Shown: positions 18,212 to 26,005, counted from the first letter of the stretch. The stretch: 32,671 nt of DNA from JBFFXF01 sp041569895 (GCA_041569895.1 JBFFXF010000052.1:1-32671), one strand, 5' to 3'. Notes: generated from the sequence alone by a model not told the origin. A program made the numbers and translations.

Positions 18212-18883
18212 CTACCTGGCGAGCAAGAGCCGCACGCGGTTCCCGGCGCTGTCGGCAAGGTCGGCCAGCTCGTGGAGCCGTCGAAACATGTGGAACCAGT
18301 ACATGACGTCCACCGGCTCGAGCTGACGCTCGAGCTCGAAGAGTTTCCTGGCGATGACGATCGCGGTGTCGTCCGCGATCGTCTCATCCGCATCGATCTG
18401 GTCCACCATCTTCAGCACTCGATCGGCCTCCTTCCCTCCGAACCCGGTCTCGAGGAGCTCGTCGAGCTCCTGCGTGACGTCCGCCGCGCGAGCACACGTC
18501 GTGGTGACCTCGCGGACAAGATCCTCGAGCGGTTTCTTGAGGTCCGCGTGCAAGGAGGCCTTGCGCAGCGTCAGCGTGATCGCGATGTCCTGGCACGTGT
18601 CGGCCATCGCGTCCTGGAACGCGAGAATCTCGAGCAGGTCTCTGCGGTCGACCGGGAGGAACAGGCTCCTGGGCAGATGCGAGCGGATGTCGTTCTTGAT
18701 CTTGTCCGCCTCGGACTCCATGGCGCAGATCTCGTCCACCAGCTTCTTCTGCGTCTCCTCGTCTCCGCCGAGCACCGCCGAGACGAGCGGCGAGAGGCGC
18801 GTCGCGCACTCGCGCACCTTCTCCATGTGGGACTGCAGGGGCTTGAACGGGCTCTTTCCGAAGAGTGACAGGAGCGCTTTCAT
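18212..18883 (-). CDS. DUF47 / PhoU-divergent family protein (second of tandem pair)
   Basis: This all-helical cytoplasmic protein of about 223 residues belongs to the DUF47 family, distant relatives of PhoU that accompany PiT transporters. Family features include the N-terminal LFGKSPF, MESEADKIKNDI (the ExxxD metal-type motif) and FQDAMADTCQDIA. I chose the ATG that yields MKALLSLFGKSPF. A GTG four codons earlier (18895) is also open and neither has a strong ribosome-binding site. It is a diverged paralogue of the next gene upstream: both share GKSPF, EAD and a (Y/F)QD..AD segment, with an apparent identity well under half. It lies between that gene and the PiT gene in a likely operon. Confidence 0.85.
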   Translation of the reverse strand: MKALLSLFGKSPFKPLQSHMEKVRECATRLSPLVSAVLGGDEETQKKLVDEICAMESEADKIKNDIRSHLPRSLFLPVDRRDLLEILAFQDAMADTCQDIAITLTLRKASLHADLKKPLEDLVREVTTTCARAADVTQELDELLETGFGGKEADRVLKMVDQIDADETIADDTAIVIARKLFELERQLEPVDVMYWFHMFRRLHELADLADSAGNRVRLLLAR

Positions 18884-18916
18884 TCTGAGAACCACACAAC
18901 GAGCCGCGGCTTGCGT

Positions 18917-19591
18917 CTATCGGTGAGCGATCAGCATGTGGAGGAACTTCCCGGTGTTCTCCGCCTTGTTCGCGATCGCTCCCAGCGTCTGGGATATCTT
19001 GTCGTAGAAGATCAGGTCCACCGGCCCGACCTTGTCCTCGATCTGGTAGCAATGCTTGGCGAATTTCCGCTGCAGGCGGTCGGCCTTCCACTCTTCCTCG
19101 CCGAGCTCTCGTGTTCCGGCGAGGACCTTCTCGGCCTGCTTGCCGCTGAAACTCTCCTGGGCGAGGACGAGGAGATCGTCAGCCATGGCGAGCATCTTCT
19201 GGCTGACGTTGATCACCTGTTCGGCGAAGGCGCGCAAGTCCTCCCGGAGGTCCTCGTGGACCTCCGTCCGTCGCAGCGACAGGACGACGGCGAAGTCCTC
19301 CGCCGCGTCGGCGACGTCGTCCTGATAGGCCAGATACCGGGAGAGATCGTCCCGGTTGACGGCGAGGAAGACGCGCTTCGAGAGCGACTCGCGGATCTGG
19401 GTCTTGACGATGTCGGCCTCGTATTCGGTCTTCGACATCTGGTCCTGAAGCTTCGAGATCTTGTCGTGATCGCCGGTCAGGAGTGCGTCGACGAGCGGGC
19501 GCACGAGCTCGACACACTCGTGGACCTTGGCCGTGTGCTGTACCAGCGCGCTGAACGGCGACTTTCCGAGGAGTCGATCGAGGACGCTCAT
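18917..19591 (-). CDS. DUF47 / PhoU-divergent family protein (first of tandem pair)
   Basis: This helical cytoplasmic protein of about 224 residues probably regulates or assists the PiT carrier. It has LLGKSPF at the N-terminus, YEADIVKTQI (the ExxxD-type helix) and YQDDVADAAEDFAVV. I chose the ATG at 19589-19591 because GGGGGA precedes it with 6-nt spacing and the family's N-terminus begins there. The frame stays open to 19741, but those residues are proline/arginine-rich and unlike the family. It is the first gene of the DUF47-DUF47-PiT run, with a TTGACA-type promoter about 100 bp upstream. Two adjacent DUF47 copies suggest hetero-oligomers or division of labour. Confidence 0.87.
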   Translation of the reverse strand: MSVLDRLLGKSPFSALVQHTAKVHECVELVRPLVDALLTGDHDKISKLQDQMSKTEYEADIVKTQIRESLSKRVFLAVNRDDLSRYLAYQDDVADAAEDFAVVLSLRRTEVHEDLREDLRAFAEQVINVSQKMLAMADDLLVLAQESFSGKQAEKVLAGTRELGEEEWKADRLQRKFAKHCYQIEDKVGPVDLIFYDKISQTLGAIANKAENTGKFLHMLIAHR

Positions 19592-19666
19592 GAGTGATCC
19601 CCCAACCCGACCGAGCGCTTCGCCGAGGCAGATCCGGGAGTCGCCGGTTGCCGTGGACGGCACGAA

Positions 19667-19696
19667 AAGGTATCCGCACGAATCTGCTCGTGTCAA
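19667..19696 (-). promoter_or_regulatory. Candidate sigma70 promoter of the DUF47-DUF47-PiT operon
   Basis: On the minus strand a perfect -35 hexamer TTGACA (19691-19696) is followed after 18 bp by TACCTT (19667-19672), a weak -10. The start codon lies about 75 bp downstream. No 11-bp-period Pho repeats accompany it, so constitutive expression is suggested, in contrast to the Pst operon. Confidence 0.45.
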
Positions 19697-19911
19697 TACG
19701 CGATTCGGAGGTGGACGCCGTCCCGGGCGCCGACGAAGCATGGCGCCGCGTCGCGTCGAGGTGCGGCGGTCGTCGCGGGGCCGCCGTCCGGCCGACCGCC
19801 GTCGCCGGCGCGAATCGGCGCTGACGGCGCCAGCCGTTGTCCGATAAAGCCCCCCGGGGCCGCCGACATCGTTCCTCTGAAGTGCCTTTTCAGTAGGTTT
19901 TTAGCGAACCT

Positions 19912-19951
19912 CTTTACGTTCGCTTGCAGATATCTTAACCTTGTCTTTACA
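19912..19951 (+). promoter_or_regulatory. Candidate four-unit Pho box upstream of the lone phoU
   Basis: Four direct repeats sit at an exact 11-bp period: CTTTACG (19912), CTTGCAG (19923), CTTAACC (19934) and CTTTACA (19945). They are separated by the 4-nt spacers TTCG, ATAT and TTGT. This is the periodicity of PhoB/PhoP tandem sites. The last unit ends 41 bp before the phoU start; a weak -10 (GACGAT, 19960-19965) follows. Confidence 0.65.
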
Positions 19952-19992
19952 GAAAAGACGACGATCTCCGACCCGCGCCCGAAGAGAATCCG

Positions 19993-20661
19993 ATGCCGAA
20001 GCGATTCGACAAGAAGCTCGCCGAGCTCAGAGAGAAGGTGGTCGCGATGGGCGACCTCGCCCAGCGCATGTTCCGCACGGCGCTCCGGGCGCTCGCGGAG
20101 CGCGACGAGGGCCTCATCGCCTCGATCCTCGAGATCGAGGAGCGGGTCGACCGCTACCAGGTGGAGATCGACGAGGCGGTCGTCAACCTGATGGCGGTCT
20201 TCGGACCCGTGGCGCTGGACCTGCGCTTCGTCCTGATGACGGCGCGAATCAACACCGAGCTCGAGCGCATCGGCGACCAGTCGGTGAACATGAGCGAGAA
20301 CGTCCGCCTCCTCCTCGCCGAGCCGGAGCTCAAGAAGCCGGCGGACCTCGGGCGCATGGCAGAGATCGCCGCCAACATGATCAACGAGAGTCTCGAGGCA
20401 TTCCGGGAAGGCTCGACGCAGCGGGCGCGCAAGGTGATCGAGACCGACAGCCAGGTGGACGCCCTCCACGATCAGATCTTCCGCGAGCTGCTCACGTACA
20501 TGACGAGGGACGCGAAGAACATCACGCGATCCGTGGGGCTTCTCCTGACAGCGCGCGCGCTTGAGCGCATCGCCGACCATGCGACCAACATCGCCGAGGA
20601 GGTGATCTACATGGTCAAGGGCGAAGACGTGCGGCACGCGGAGCTGCAAGAGAGGCGCTGA
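19993..20661 (+). CDS. phoU: PhoU phosphate-signalling regulator, stand-alone copy
   Basis: This 222-residue cytoplasmic protein is made of two PhoU three-helix bundles. Each carries the metal-binding ExxxD-type motif: ELERIGDQSVN (about 90-100) and ALERIADHATN (about 189-199). PhoU links Pst transporter state to the PhoR/PhoB two-component system and restrains Pi uptake. Hand alignment with the second PhoU in the window gives 158 of 218 identical residues (about 72%) without gaps. This copy stands alone and faces the end of the pst operon, with 43 bp between the two phoU stops. It has its own candidate Pho box, so it may give separate control of PhoU dose. The ATG follows a weak GAAGAGA. Confidence 0.92.
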   Translation: MPKRFDKKLAELREKVVAMGDLAQRMFRTALRALAERDEGLIASILEIEERVDRYQVEIDEAVVNLMAVFGPVALDLRFVLMTARINTELERIGDQSVNMSENVRLLLAEPELKKPADLGRMAEIAANMINESLEAFREGSTQRARKVIETDSQVDALHDQIFRELLTYMTRDAKNITRSVGLLLTARALERIADHATNIAEEVIYMVKGEDVRHAELQERR

Positions 20662-20704
20662 CTCCGCGGCCAGGCGCGCCGGCGGATCCTCGAGGCGGGA
20701 CGAG

Positions 20705-21361
20705 TCACAATTCCTGGTGGCGGACGTCCTCTCCCTTGACCATGTAGATGACTTCTTCCGCGATATTCGTCGCGTGGTCCGCGATGCGCTCGAGCGAGCC
20801 GGCTGTCAGGATCAGGGCGAGAGAGCGAGCGGTCGTCTTCGGGTCGCTCATCATATATGTCAGGAGCTCGCGGAAGATCTGATCGTAGAGCGCGTCGACC
20901 GTGTTGTCGGCCCGGATCACGTTCCTCGCGACGTCGGTGGCCCCGCTCTCGAACGCCGAGAGGCTGTCCCGCACCATGGTCGCGGCGACGTCGGCCATGC
21001 GCGGCAGGTCGACGAGCTTCTTCAGCTCGGGCTCCGACAGGAGAAGCCGGACGTTCTCGCACATGTTCATCGACTGGTCGCCGATGCGCTCGAGCTCGGT
21101 GTTGATGCGGGCGACCATGAGCGCGAAGCGGAGGTCGAGGGCAACCGGGCCGAAGACCGCCATCAGACTGACCACGGCCTCGTCGATCTCCACCTGGTAG
21201 AGATCGACCTGCTCCTCCATTTCCTGGACCTTCGCGATGAGGCTCTCGTCACGGTCGATCAGCGCCCGCATCGCCGTCTGGAACATCGACTGGGCGAGAT
21301 CGCTCATGGCGACCACCTTGCGCTTGAGGCCGTTCAATTCATCGTCCAGTTTCTTCGGCAT
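20705..21361 (-). CDS. phoU: PhoU phosphate-signalling regulator, pst-operon copy
   Basis: This 218-residue helical protein is the last gene of the pst operon, 17 bp after pstB2. The two ExxxD-type metal motifs are ELERIGDQSMN and SLERIADHATN. I chose the ATG at 21359-21361 because GGGAG precedes it with 7-nt spacing and the paralogue starts at the same residue (MPK); the frame is open further upstream into pstB2. It is the expected partner of the Pst complex in repressing PhoR signalling when Pi is plentiful. In conserved blocks shared with the other PhoU, such as the C-terminal EEVIYMVKGEDVRH, the codons differ at many third positions, so the duplication is not recent. Confidence 0.92.
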   Translation of the reverse strand: MPKKLDDELNGLKRKVVAMSDLAQSMFQTAMRALIDRDESLIAKVQEMEEQVDLYQVEIDEAVVSLMAVFGPVALDLRFALMVARINTELERIGDQSMNMCENVRLLLSEPELKKLVDLPRMADVAATMVRDSLSAFESGATDVARNVIRADNTVDALYDQIFRELLTYMMSDPKTTARSLALILTAGSLERIADHATNIAEEVIYMVKGEDVRHQEL

Positions 21362-21378
21362 GCGGCTTCTCCCGTACG

Positions 21379-22149
21379 CTATCCGTAACGTCCCTCGACG
21401 TAGTTCTCGGTTTCCTTGTGCCTCGGCCGCAGGAAGATGTCGAGCGTCGGCCCGTGCTCGATGATCCTTCCGAGCAGCATGTAGATGCACTCGTCGCTGG
21501 CGCGCCGCGCCTGGGCCATGTTGTGCGTGACGATGAGGATCGTGTAGCTCCCGCGGAGCACCGCCATCAGTTGCTCGATCGCCTCGGTGCCCTCCGCGTC
21601 GAGCGCCGAGCACGGCTCATCCATCAGGATCACGAGCGGCTTCAGGGGAAGCAAGCGCGCTATGCAGAGCTTCTGCTGCTGCTCGAGCTGGAGGGTCGTC
21701 GCCTTCCTCTTCAGCCTGTCCTTGACGTCGTCCCAGAGGAAGACCTCTCGCAGCGCCTTCTCGACGGCGTCGTCGAGGGCGGCCCTCTTCAGGGGGCCGC
21801 CGTTCGAGTGCGTCTTGAGGCCGAAGACGACGTTCTCGTAGATCGAGATCGGCAGCGGGTTGGGGCGCTGGAACACCATGCCGACCGACTTGCGGAGCTC
21901 GAAGAGGCTGACGTCCTCGTCGTAGATATTCTTTCCGAGGACGTTGATCGTGCCGGTGGTGGTGACGTTGCCGTAGCGCTCGTTGATGCGATTGAAGCAG
22001 CGGAGGAGGGTCGTCTTCCCGCAGCCGGACGGGCCGATCAGACTGGTGATGATGCCCTTCTTGATCGCGACCGAGACGTCATAGAGCGCCTGGAAGTCCC
22101 CGTACCAGAGGCTCAGATCCCTCGTTTCGAGTGCGTGCTCCGTGCTCAC
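21379..22149 (-). CDS. pstB: Phosphate ABC transporter ATPase PstB, second copy (degenerate signature)
   Basis: This 256-residue ABC ATPase has an A-loop Tyr (about 16), Walker A GPSGCGKT (39-46), Q-loop FQRPNPLP (Gln94), Walker B ILMDEP (Asp177, Glu178), D-loop SALD and switch His209 (VTHNM), all intact. The ABC signature, normally LSGGQ, reads LQLEQ (153-157) before QQKLCIAR; I confirmed the codons CTC CAG CTC GAG CAG on the minus strand. The protein is otherwise full length and PstB-like. It starts with GTG and overlaps the stop of the other pstB by 4 bp (GTGA), so the two should be made in a coupled ratio. The motif losses complement those of its partner, which suggests a heterodimer with one active site. 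Confidence 0.9.
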   Translation of the reverse strand: MSTEHALETRDLSLWYGDFQALYDVSVAIKKGIITSLIGPSGCGKTTLLRCFNRINERYGNVTTTGTINVLGKNIYDEDVSLFELRKSVGMVFQRPNPLPISIYENVVFGLKTHSNGGPLKRAALDDAVEKALREVFLWDDVKDRLKRKATTLQLEQQQKLCIARLLPLKPLVILMDEPCSALDAEGTEAIEQLMAVLRGSYTILIVTHNMAQARRASDECIYMLLGRIIEHGPTLDIFLRPRHKETENYVEGRYG

Positions 22150-22913
22150 CCGAAATGTCCTCTCACGTAGTCGTACGTCAGCTTCTCTCGGGGGTTCTCC
22201 CCGAAGATCGCCTCGGTGCGGTCGATCTCGATGAGACGCGACTGGTTGATGAACGCCACCCGGTCCGCGAGCCGGCGGGCCTGCTGGACGAGGTTGGTCA
22301 CCAGGATGATCGTCATCTTCTTCTTGAGCTCGACCAGCACGTCCTCGATGCGCATGGTGGTCACCGGGTCGACGGCGATCGAGAACTCGTCGAGGCAGAG
22401 GATCTCGGGGGCGTGAGACAGCGCCCTGGCGATGGTGAGCCGCTGCTGCTGCCCGCCCGAGAGCTTCGTCCCCAGCGTTCGCAGCCGGTCCTTGACCTCA
22501 TCCCAGAGCGCCGCCTGCCTGAGGCAACGTTCGACGATCTCGTCGAGCGCCTCCCGCCGGCGGATGCCGCTGAGGCGCGGCGCATAGGCGACGTTGTCGT
22601 ACACCGAGAGCGGGAGGCCCACCGGCAGCGGAAAGACCATGCCGATCCTTCGCCGCAGCCTGTAGACGTTCCTCATGCGCTGAACGTCCTCGCCGTCGAT
22701 CTCGACGCTGCCCTCGACCTTTGCGCCGTGCGTGAAGGCGATGGTGCGGTTGATGCACTTGAGCAACGTCGTCTTGCCGGAATTGGCCGGGCCGATCACG
22801 CCGAGGATCTCCGAGTCGCGCACGTCGAGGGTGACGTCCTGCAAGGCGACCTTGTCGCCGTAGCGGACGGAGAGGTTGGCAATGTTGATCTTCGGATTCG
22901 CGGAGTCCGACAT
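22146..22913 (-). CDS. pstB: Phosphate ABC transporter ATPase PstB, first copy (degenerate Q-loop and switch)
   Basis: This 255-residue ABC ATPase keeps Walker A GPANSGKT (41-48), the signature LSGGQQQR (151-158) and Walker B Asp175-Glu176. The Q-loop reads VFPLPVGLP, with Pro95 where Gln is expected (FQRPNP in its partner). The switch region reads LVTNLVQQA, with Asn207 in place of the catalytic His of VTHNMQQA. The residue after the Walker B Glu is Phe rather than Pro. Both substitutions are clear in the nucleotide sequence. It lies 17 bp after pstA and overlaps the second pstB by 4 bp. It probably supplies the working signature motif to the other subunit and hydrolyses ATP poorly at its own site. 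Confidence 0.9.
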   Translation of the reverse strand: MSDSANPKINIANLSVRYGDKVALQDVTLDVRDSEILGVIGPANSGKTTLLKCINRTIAFTHGAKVEGSVEIDGEDVQRMRNVYRLRRRIGMVFPLPVGLPLSVYDNVAYAPRLSGIRRREALDEIVERCLRQAALWDEVKDRLRTLGTKLSGGQQQRLTIARALSHAPEILCLDEFSIAVDPVTTMRIEDVLVELKKKMTIILVTNLVQQARRLADRVAFINQSRLIEIDRTEAIFGENPREKLTYDYVRGHFG

Positions 22914-22930
22914 CCGGGCTGGCCTTCAGC

Positions 22931-23827
22931 TCACCATTTCTTCCGTGACCGCAGGTAGATCCGCAACGCGATCGCGGCGCTGTTGAAGACGAGCACGAGA
23001 CCGATGAGAACCACGGCCGTGCCGTACTGGATCGCATCGGGCACGCCCGGCACCTGGGTCGCGATGGTATGGAGGTGGAACGACAGCGCCATGCACTGCT
23101 CGAAGGGCTCGTACGCGAAGAAGCCGCGATCCGAGATGTCCTTGTAGAACGCGACGCCGGTGTACATGATCGGCGCCGTCTCGCCGGCGGCCCGGCAGAC
23201 CTCGAGGATCACGCCGGTGAGCACGCCGCTCATCGAGTTCGGCAGCACGACCGTCCTGATCGTCTGCCACTTCGAGGCGCCCATGTTCCAGCAGGCTTCG
23301 CGGAAGGCCATCGGCACGGCCCCCAGGGCCTCCCTCGTCGCGGTGATGATCACCGGCAGCGTCATGATGCCGAGAGTCAGGGACGAGGCGACGATCGAGC
23401 GCCCGAACCCCGCCGCGAGCACGAACGCGCCCATGCCGAAGAGCGAGTACACGATGCTGGGAACACCGGCGAGGTTCACCACGGCGAGATTGACGATGCG
23501 GGTGAACCAGTTGTCGCGCGCGAACTCGTTCAGGTAGATCCCGGCGAGTATCCCGACCGGCGCCGTGAAGGCGAGCGAGAACACCACCAGGTACATCGTC
23601 CCGAGAAGCGGCGCCCAGATGCCGCCGGCTCGCATGCGATTCGCCGGGTTCTCGGTGATGAACGACCAGGAGAGCACGGGGCTCGCCTTGTAGACCAGAT
23701 ACGCCAGGATTGTCAGCAGCGGCACGATCATCGACACGGCCATGAACGCGAAGGTCCACTTCGCGACGGTCTCCCATTTGAGCCGTTTCCTGATCTGCCC
23801 TGTCTCGGCGAAGGGGTTGCTGCTCAC
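22931..23827 (-). CDS. pstA: Phosphate ABC transporter permease PstA
   Basis: This 298-residue inner-membrane protein forms half of the Pi translocation channel with PstC. It has about six hydrophobic helices. The EAA loop that contacts the ATPase reads FREACWNMGASKWQTIRTV, followed by LP. The segments VNLAGVPSIVYSLFG and RAAGETAPIMYTG are typical of PstA. It starts with GTG, 10 bp after the pstC stop, with no strong ribosome-binding site, so translation is probably coupled. Confidence 0.94.
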   Translation of the reverse strand: MSSNPFAETGQIRKRLKWETVAKWTFAFMAVSMIVPLLTILAYLVYKASPVLSWSFITENPANRMRAGGIWAPLLGTMYLVVFSLAFTAPVGILAGIYLNEFARDNWFTRIVNLAVVNLAGVPSIVYSLFGMGAFVLAAGFGRSIVASSLTLGIMTLPVIITATREALGAVPMAFREACWNMGASKWQTIRTVVLPNSMSGVLTGVILEVCRAAGETAPIMYTGVAFYKDISDRGFFAYEPFEQCMALSFHLHTIATQVPGVPDAIQYGTAVVLIGLVLVFNSAAIALRIYLRSRKKW

Positions 23828-23837
23828 GGCGCTGCGT

Positions 23838-24800
23838 CTATGTCTCGTCCTGCTTGCGGACGCCCTTGACGATGAGGTCCGCGGTCAGGTTGATGGTGAA
23901 GGTAATGAGAAGGAGGAGGAGCCCCAGCACGAAGAGCACCTGGTAGTGGTTGGCTTCCTCGGGATACGCTCCGGTCGGGTCGGGCTCCAGGCGGGCGGCC
24001 TCGCCCAGCTCGGAGGCGATGGTGGCGGTCAGGGTCCTGCAGCCCTCGAGGATGTGAAAGAACGGAAACTTGCCATCGATCGGCATCCGCACGGAGTGCC
24101 CGGTCGCCATCAGGACAGCCATGGTCTCGCCCACGGCCCTGCCGACGCCGAGGAGCACGGCCGCGAGGAGACCGTTCTTCGCGGCGGGAAAGAGCACTCG
24201 GTAGACCATCTGCCACCGGGTGGCCCCGAGCGCGATCGCGGCCTCGCGGTAGGAGTCGGGCACGGCCTTCAGCGCGTCTTCGGCGATCGACACGATGATC
24301 GGAAGACTCATGAACGCCACCACGATGCCGCCGTTGAGGACGCAGAGGCCGTCCGACGCCGGCGTGTAATTCCGGATCAGCGGGTTGAAGACGACCAGCC
24401 CGATGAATCCCCAGACGACGGACGGCACCGCGGCCAGGAACTCGATGGTGACCTTGAGCGTCTCCTTGAGCTTGCCGGTGCAGAACTCGGAGATCAGCAC
24501 TGCCGATCCGAGCGAGAACGGCACGGAGATCACCATCGCGAGCACCGTGACGCTCGCCGTGCCGAGGATCAGCGCCAGCGCCCCGTAACGCTTGTTGACC
24601 TCGGAGGTCGGGTACCACTCCGGGCTTCCGAAGAACTCGCCGGCGTCGAACCGGCTAAAGAGAAACGGCGCGCCCTCGCGGAAGACGAAGTAGAAGATCC
24701 CGAAGACGAAGACGATGGAGCTGACGCCGCACAGCCAGATCAGCCCGACGATGAGCCTCTCGCGGACGACGACCAGCTTGTCACGAAGATCGCGGAGCAA
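23838..24800 (-). CDS. pstC: Phosphate ABC transporter permease PstC
   Basis: This 320-residue inner-membrane permease pairs with PstA. Hallmarks are the FLAAVPSVVWGFIGLVVF helix, the EAA loop YREAAIALGATRWQMVYRV and the VGRAVGETMAVLMATGHS segment. The start is TTG, supported by GGGAGGGGAG with 6-nt spacing, so an unusual start codon is well backed here. It lies 51 bp after pstS. A periplasmic loop of about 40 residues before the last helix is longer than in compact PstC proteins. Confidence 0.94.
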   Translation of the reverse strand: MLRDLRDKLVVVRERLIVGLIWLCGVSSIVFVFGIFYFVFREGAPFLFSRFDAGEFFGSPEWYPTSEVNKRYGALALILGTASVTVLAMVISVPFSLGSAVLISEFCTGKLKETLKVTIEFLAAVPSVVWGFIGLVVFNPLIRNYTPASDGLCVLNGGIVVAFMSLPIIVSIAEDALKAVPDSYREAAIALGATRWQMVYRVLFPAAKNGLLAAVLLGVGRAVGETMAVLMATGHSVRMPIDGKFPFFHILEGCRTLTATIASELGEAARLEPDPTGAYPEEANHYQVLFVLGLLLLLITFTINLTADLIVKGVRKQDET

Positions 24801-24851
24801 GAGACACTCCCCTCCCGGGTCTGCGTTGCGGATCGCGGCCTGTTGCGGGTC

Positions 24852-25766
24852 TCAGGAGCTCTTGGAGGGAATGGGCACGTATCCCTCCTCGACGACGACT
24901 TTCTGACCGGCCTCGGAGAACACCCAGTCGATGTACTCCTTGGCCGCGCCGGTCGGCTCTCCGAGCGTGTACATGTAGAGCGGGCGGGCGATGGGGTACT
25001 TCTTGGAGAGGACGTTCTCGGTCGTCGGCAGAATGGAGGGCTGCCCCTCGCCCGTGCTGACCTTCAGGAACTTGACCTCGTCGGTCTTGTAGCCCATGCC
25101 GCTGTAGCCGATGCCGCAGGGTGTGTGGGCCACCGCGTCGACGACGTCCTTCGAGCCGTGCAGGTCCTTGGTGCCGAGGCGGAAGTCGCCCTTGCCGAGG
25201 ACGGCCTCGCGGAAGTAGACGTACGTTCCGGAGTTCGACTGGCGGCTGAAGACGACGATGTCGTCGCCGGAGCAGAACGAGTCGGCGTCGGCGCCGAGCT
25301 GCGACCACTTGGTGATCGAGCCGTTTTCCCTGTAGATCTCCGCCAGTTGCGCCAGCGTGATCTCCTCGAGCGGGTTGTCCTTGTGGACGTAGATGCCGAT
25401 GCCGTCATAGGCGACGGTGAACTCGATCGGGTCCTTGCCGGTTTTGCGCTTCGCCTGCGCCTCCTCGTCCGGCTTGAGCGTGCGGCTCGCGTTGGCGATG
25501 TCGACGATGCCGGTCATCAGATCACGGATCCCGACTCCGGATCCGCCGCCCGAGACCTCGATCGAGACGTCCGGCTTGACCTCCCTGTATTCCTCCGCCC
25601 AGGACTGGGCGAGGTTCACCATGGTGTCGGACCCGGTGTTCTGGATGACGGTGCGGGCGCTGCCGCCGCTGTCCGTCGTCGTTCCGCCGGAATCGCAGCC
25701 GCTCGCGCCCACGAGCGCGACTGACACCACCGCCGACAGGACGAGACTCGAGCCTTTGCCGATCAT
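24852..25766 (-). CDS. pstS: Phosphate-binding lipoprotein PstS
   Basis: This protein of about 304 residues is the periplasmic Pi-capture component of the Pst transporter. It has a lipoprotein signal with lipobox GASGC, then a Ser/Gly/Thr-rich linker. Pi-binding loop sequences typical of PstS are visible: NTGSDTM, SGGGSGVGIRDL and SRQSNSGTYVYF. I chose the ATG at 25764-25766 because AAGGAG lies 10 nt upstream; the GTG three codons earlier (25775) is too close to that site. It is the first gene of pstS-pstC-pstA-pstB-pstB-phoU. A four-unit candidate Pho box lies about 140 bp upstream. Confidence 0.94.
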   Translation of the reverse strand: MIGKGSSLVLSAVVSVALVGASGCDSGGTTTDSGGSARTVIQNTGSDTMVNLAQSWAEEYREVKPDVSIEVSGGGSGVGIRDLMTGIVDIANASRTLKPDEEAQAKRKTGKDPIEFTVAYDGIGIYVHKDNPLEEITLAQLAEIYRENGSITKWSQLGADADSFCSGDDIVVFSRQSNSGTYVYFREAVLGKGDFRLGTKDLHGSKDVVDAVAHTPCGIGYSGMGYKTDEVKFLKVSTGEGQPSILPTTENVLSKKYPIARPLYMYTLGEPTGAAKEYIDWVFSEAGQKVVVEEGYVPIPSKSS

Positions 25767-25890
25767 CGAATGCACTCTCCTTCTGAGGTCCTGGTCTGGC
25801 GGACCGACTCCGTCGAGCCGGCCTGCAACATACTCTGCCGAGCCGCTATGCCTCGGTGTCGCGTTCTCTCCAACCTCAGACGAGGGCGAG

Positions 25891-25943
25891 GGTATAGATT
25901 CCGGGTTAAAGAGGGATAAACCGAATGTGAATATTGCGTGAAT
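25891..25943 (-). promoter_or_regulatory. Candidate four-unit Pho box and -10 of the pst operon
   Basis: On the minus strand, reading from 25943 down to 25904, four units occur at an exact 11-bp period: ATTCACG, ATTCACA, GTTTATC and TTTAACC. The spacers are CAAT, TTCG and CCTC. A -10-like TATACC (25896-25891) begins 8 nt after the last unit. PhoB-type activators replace the -35 in this way. The predicted 5' leader to the pstS ATG is about 118 nt. Confidence 0.65.
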
Positions 25944-26005
25944 ACCGTCAGTTTCTTCTGAACGAACGCACGTGGAATGACCGCTGCCCGGCCCGCCTGG
26001 CGCCC

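Larger units (their letters stand above)
19592..19992. other. Divergent intergenic region between DUF47 and phoU
   Basis: This 400-bp stretch has no gene. It holds a TTGACA-type promoter facing left (19667-19696) and a four-unit candidate Pho box facing right (19912-19951). The part from 19880 to 19960 is markedly AT-rich compared with its surroundings. Open frames here are proline/arginine-rich read-throughs and are not taken as coding. Confidence 0.6.

Noticed and set aside
19594..19847. Small plus-strand frames upstream of the lone phoU
   Set aside because: Proline/arginine-rich with no start signal; they overlap the leftward DUF47 promoter and leader.
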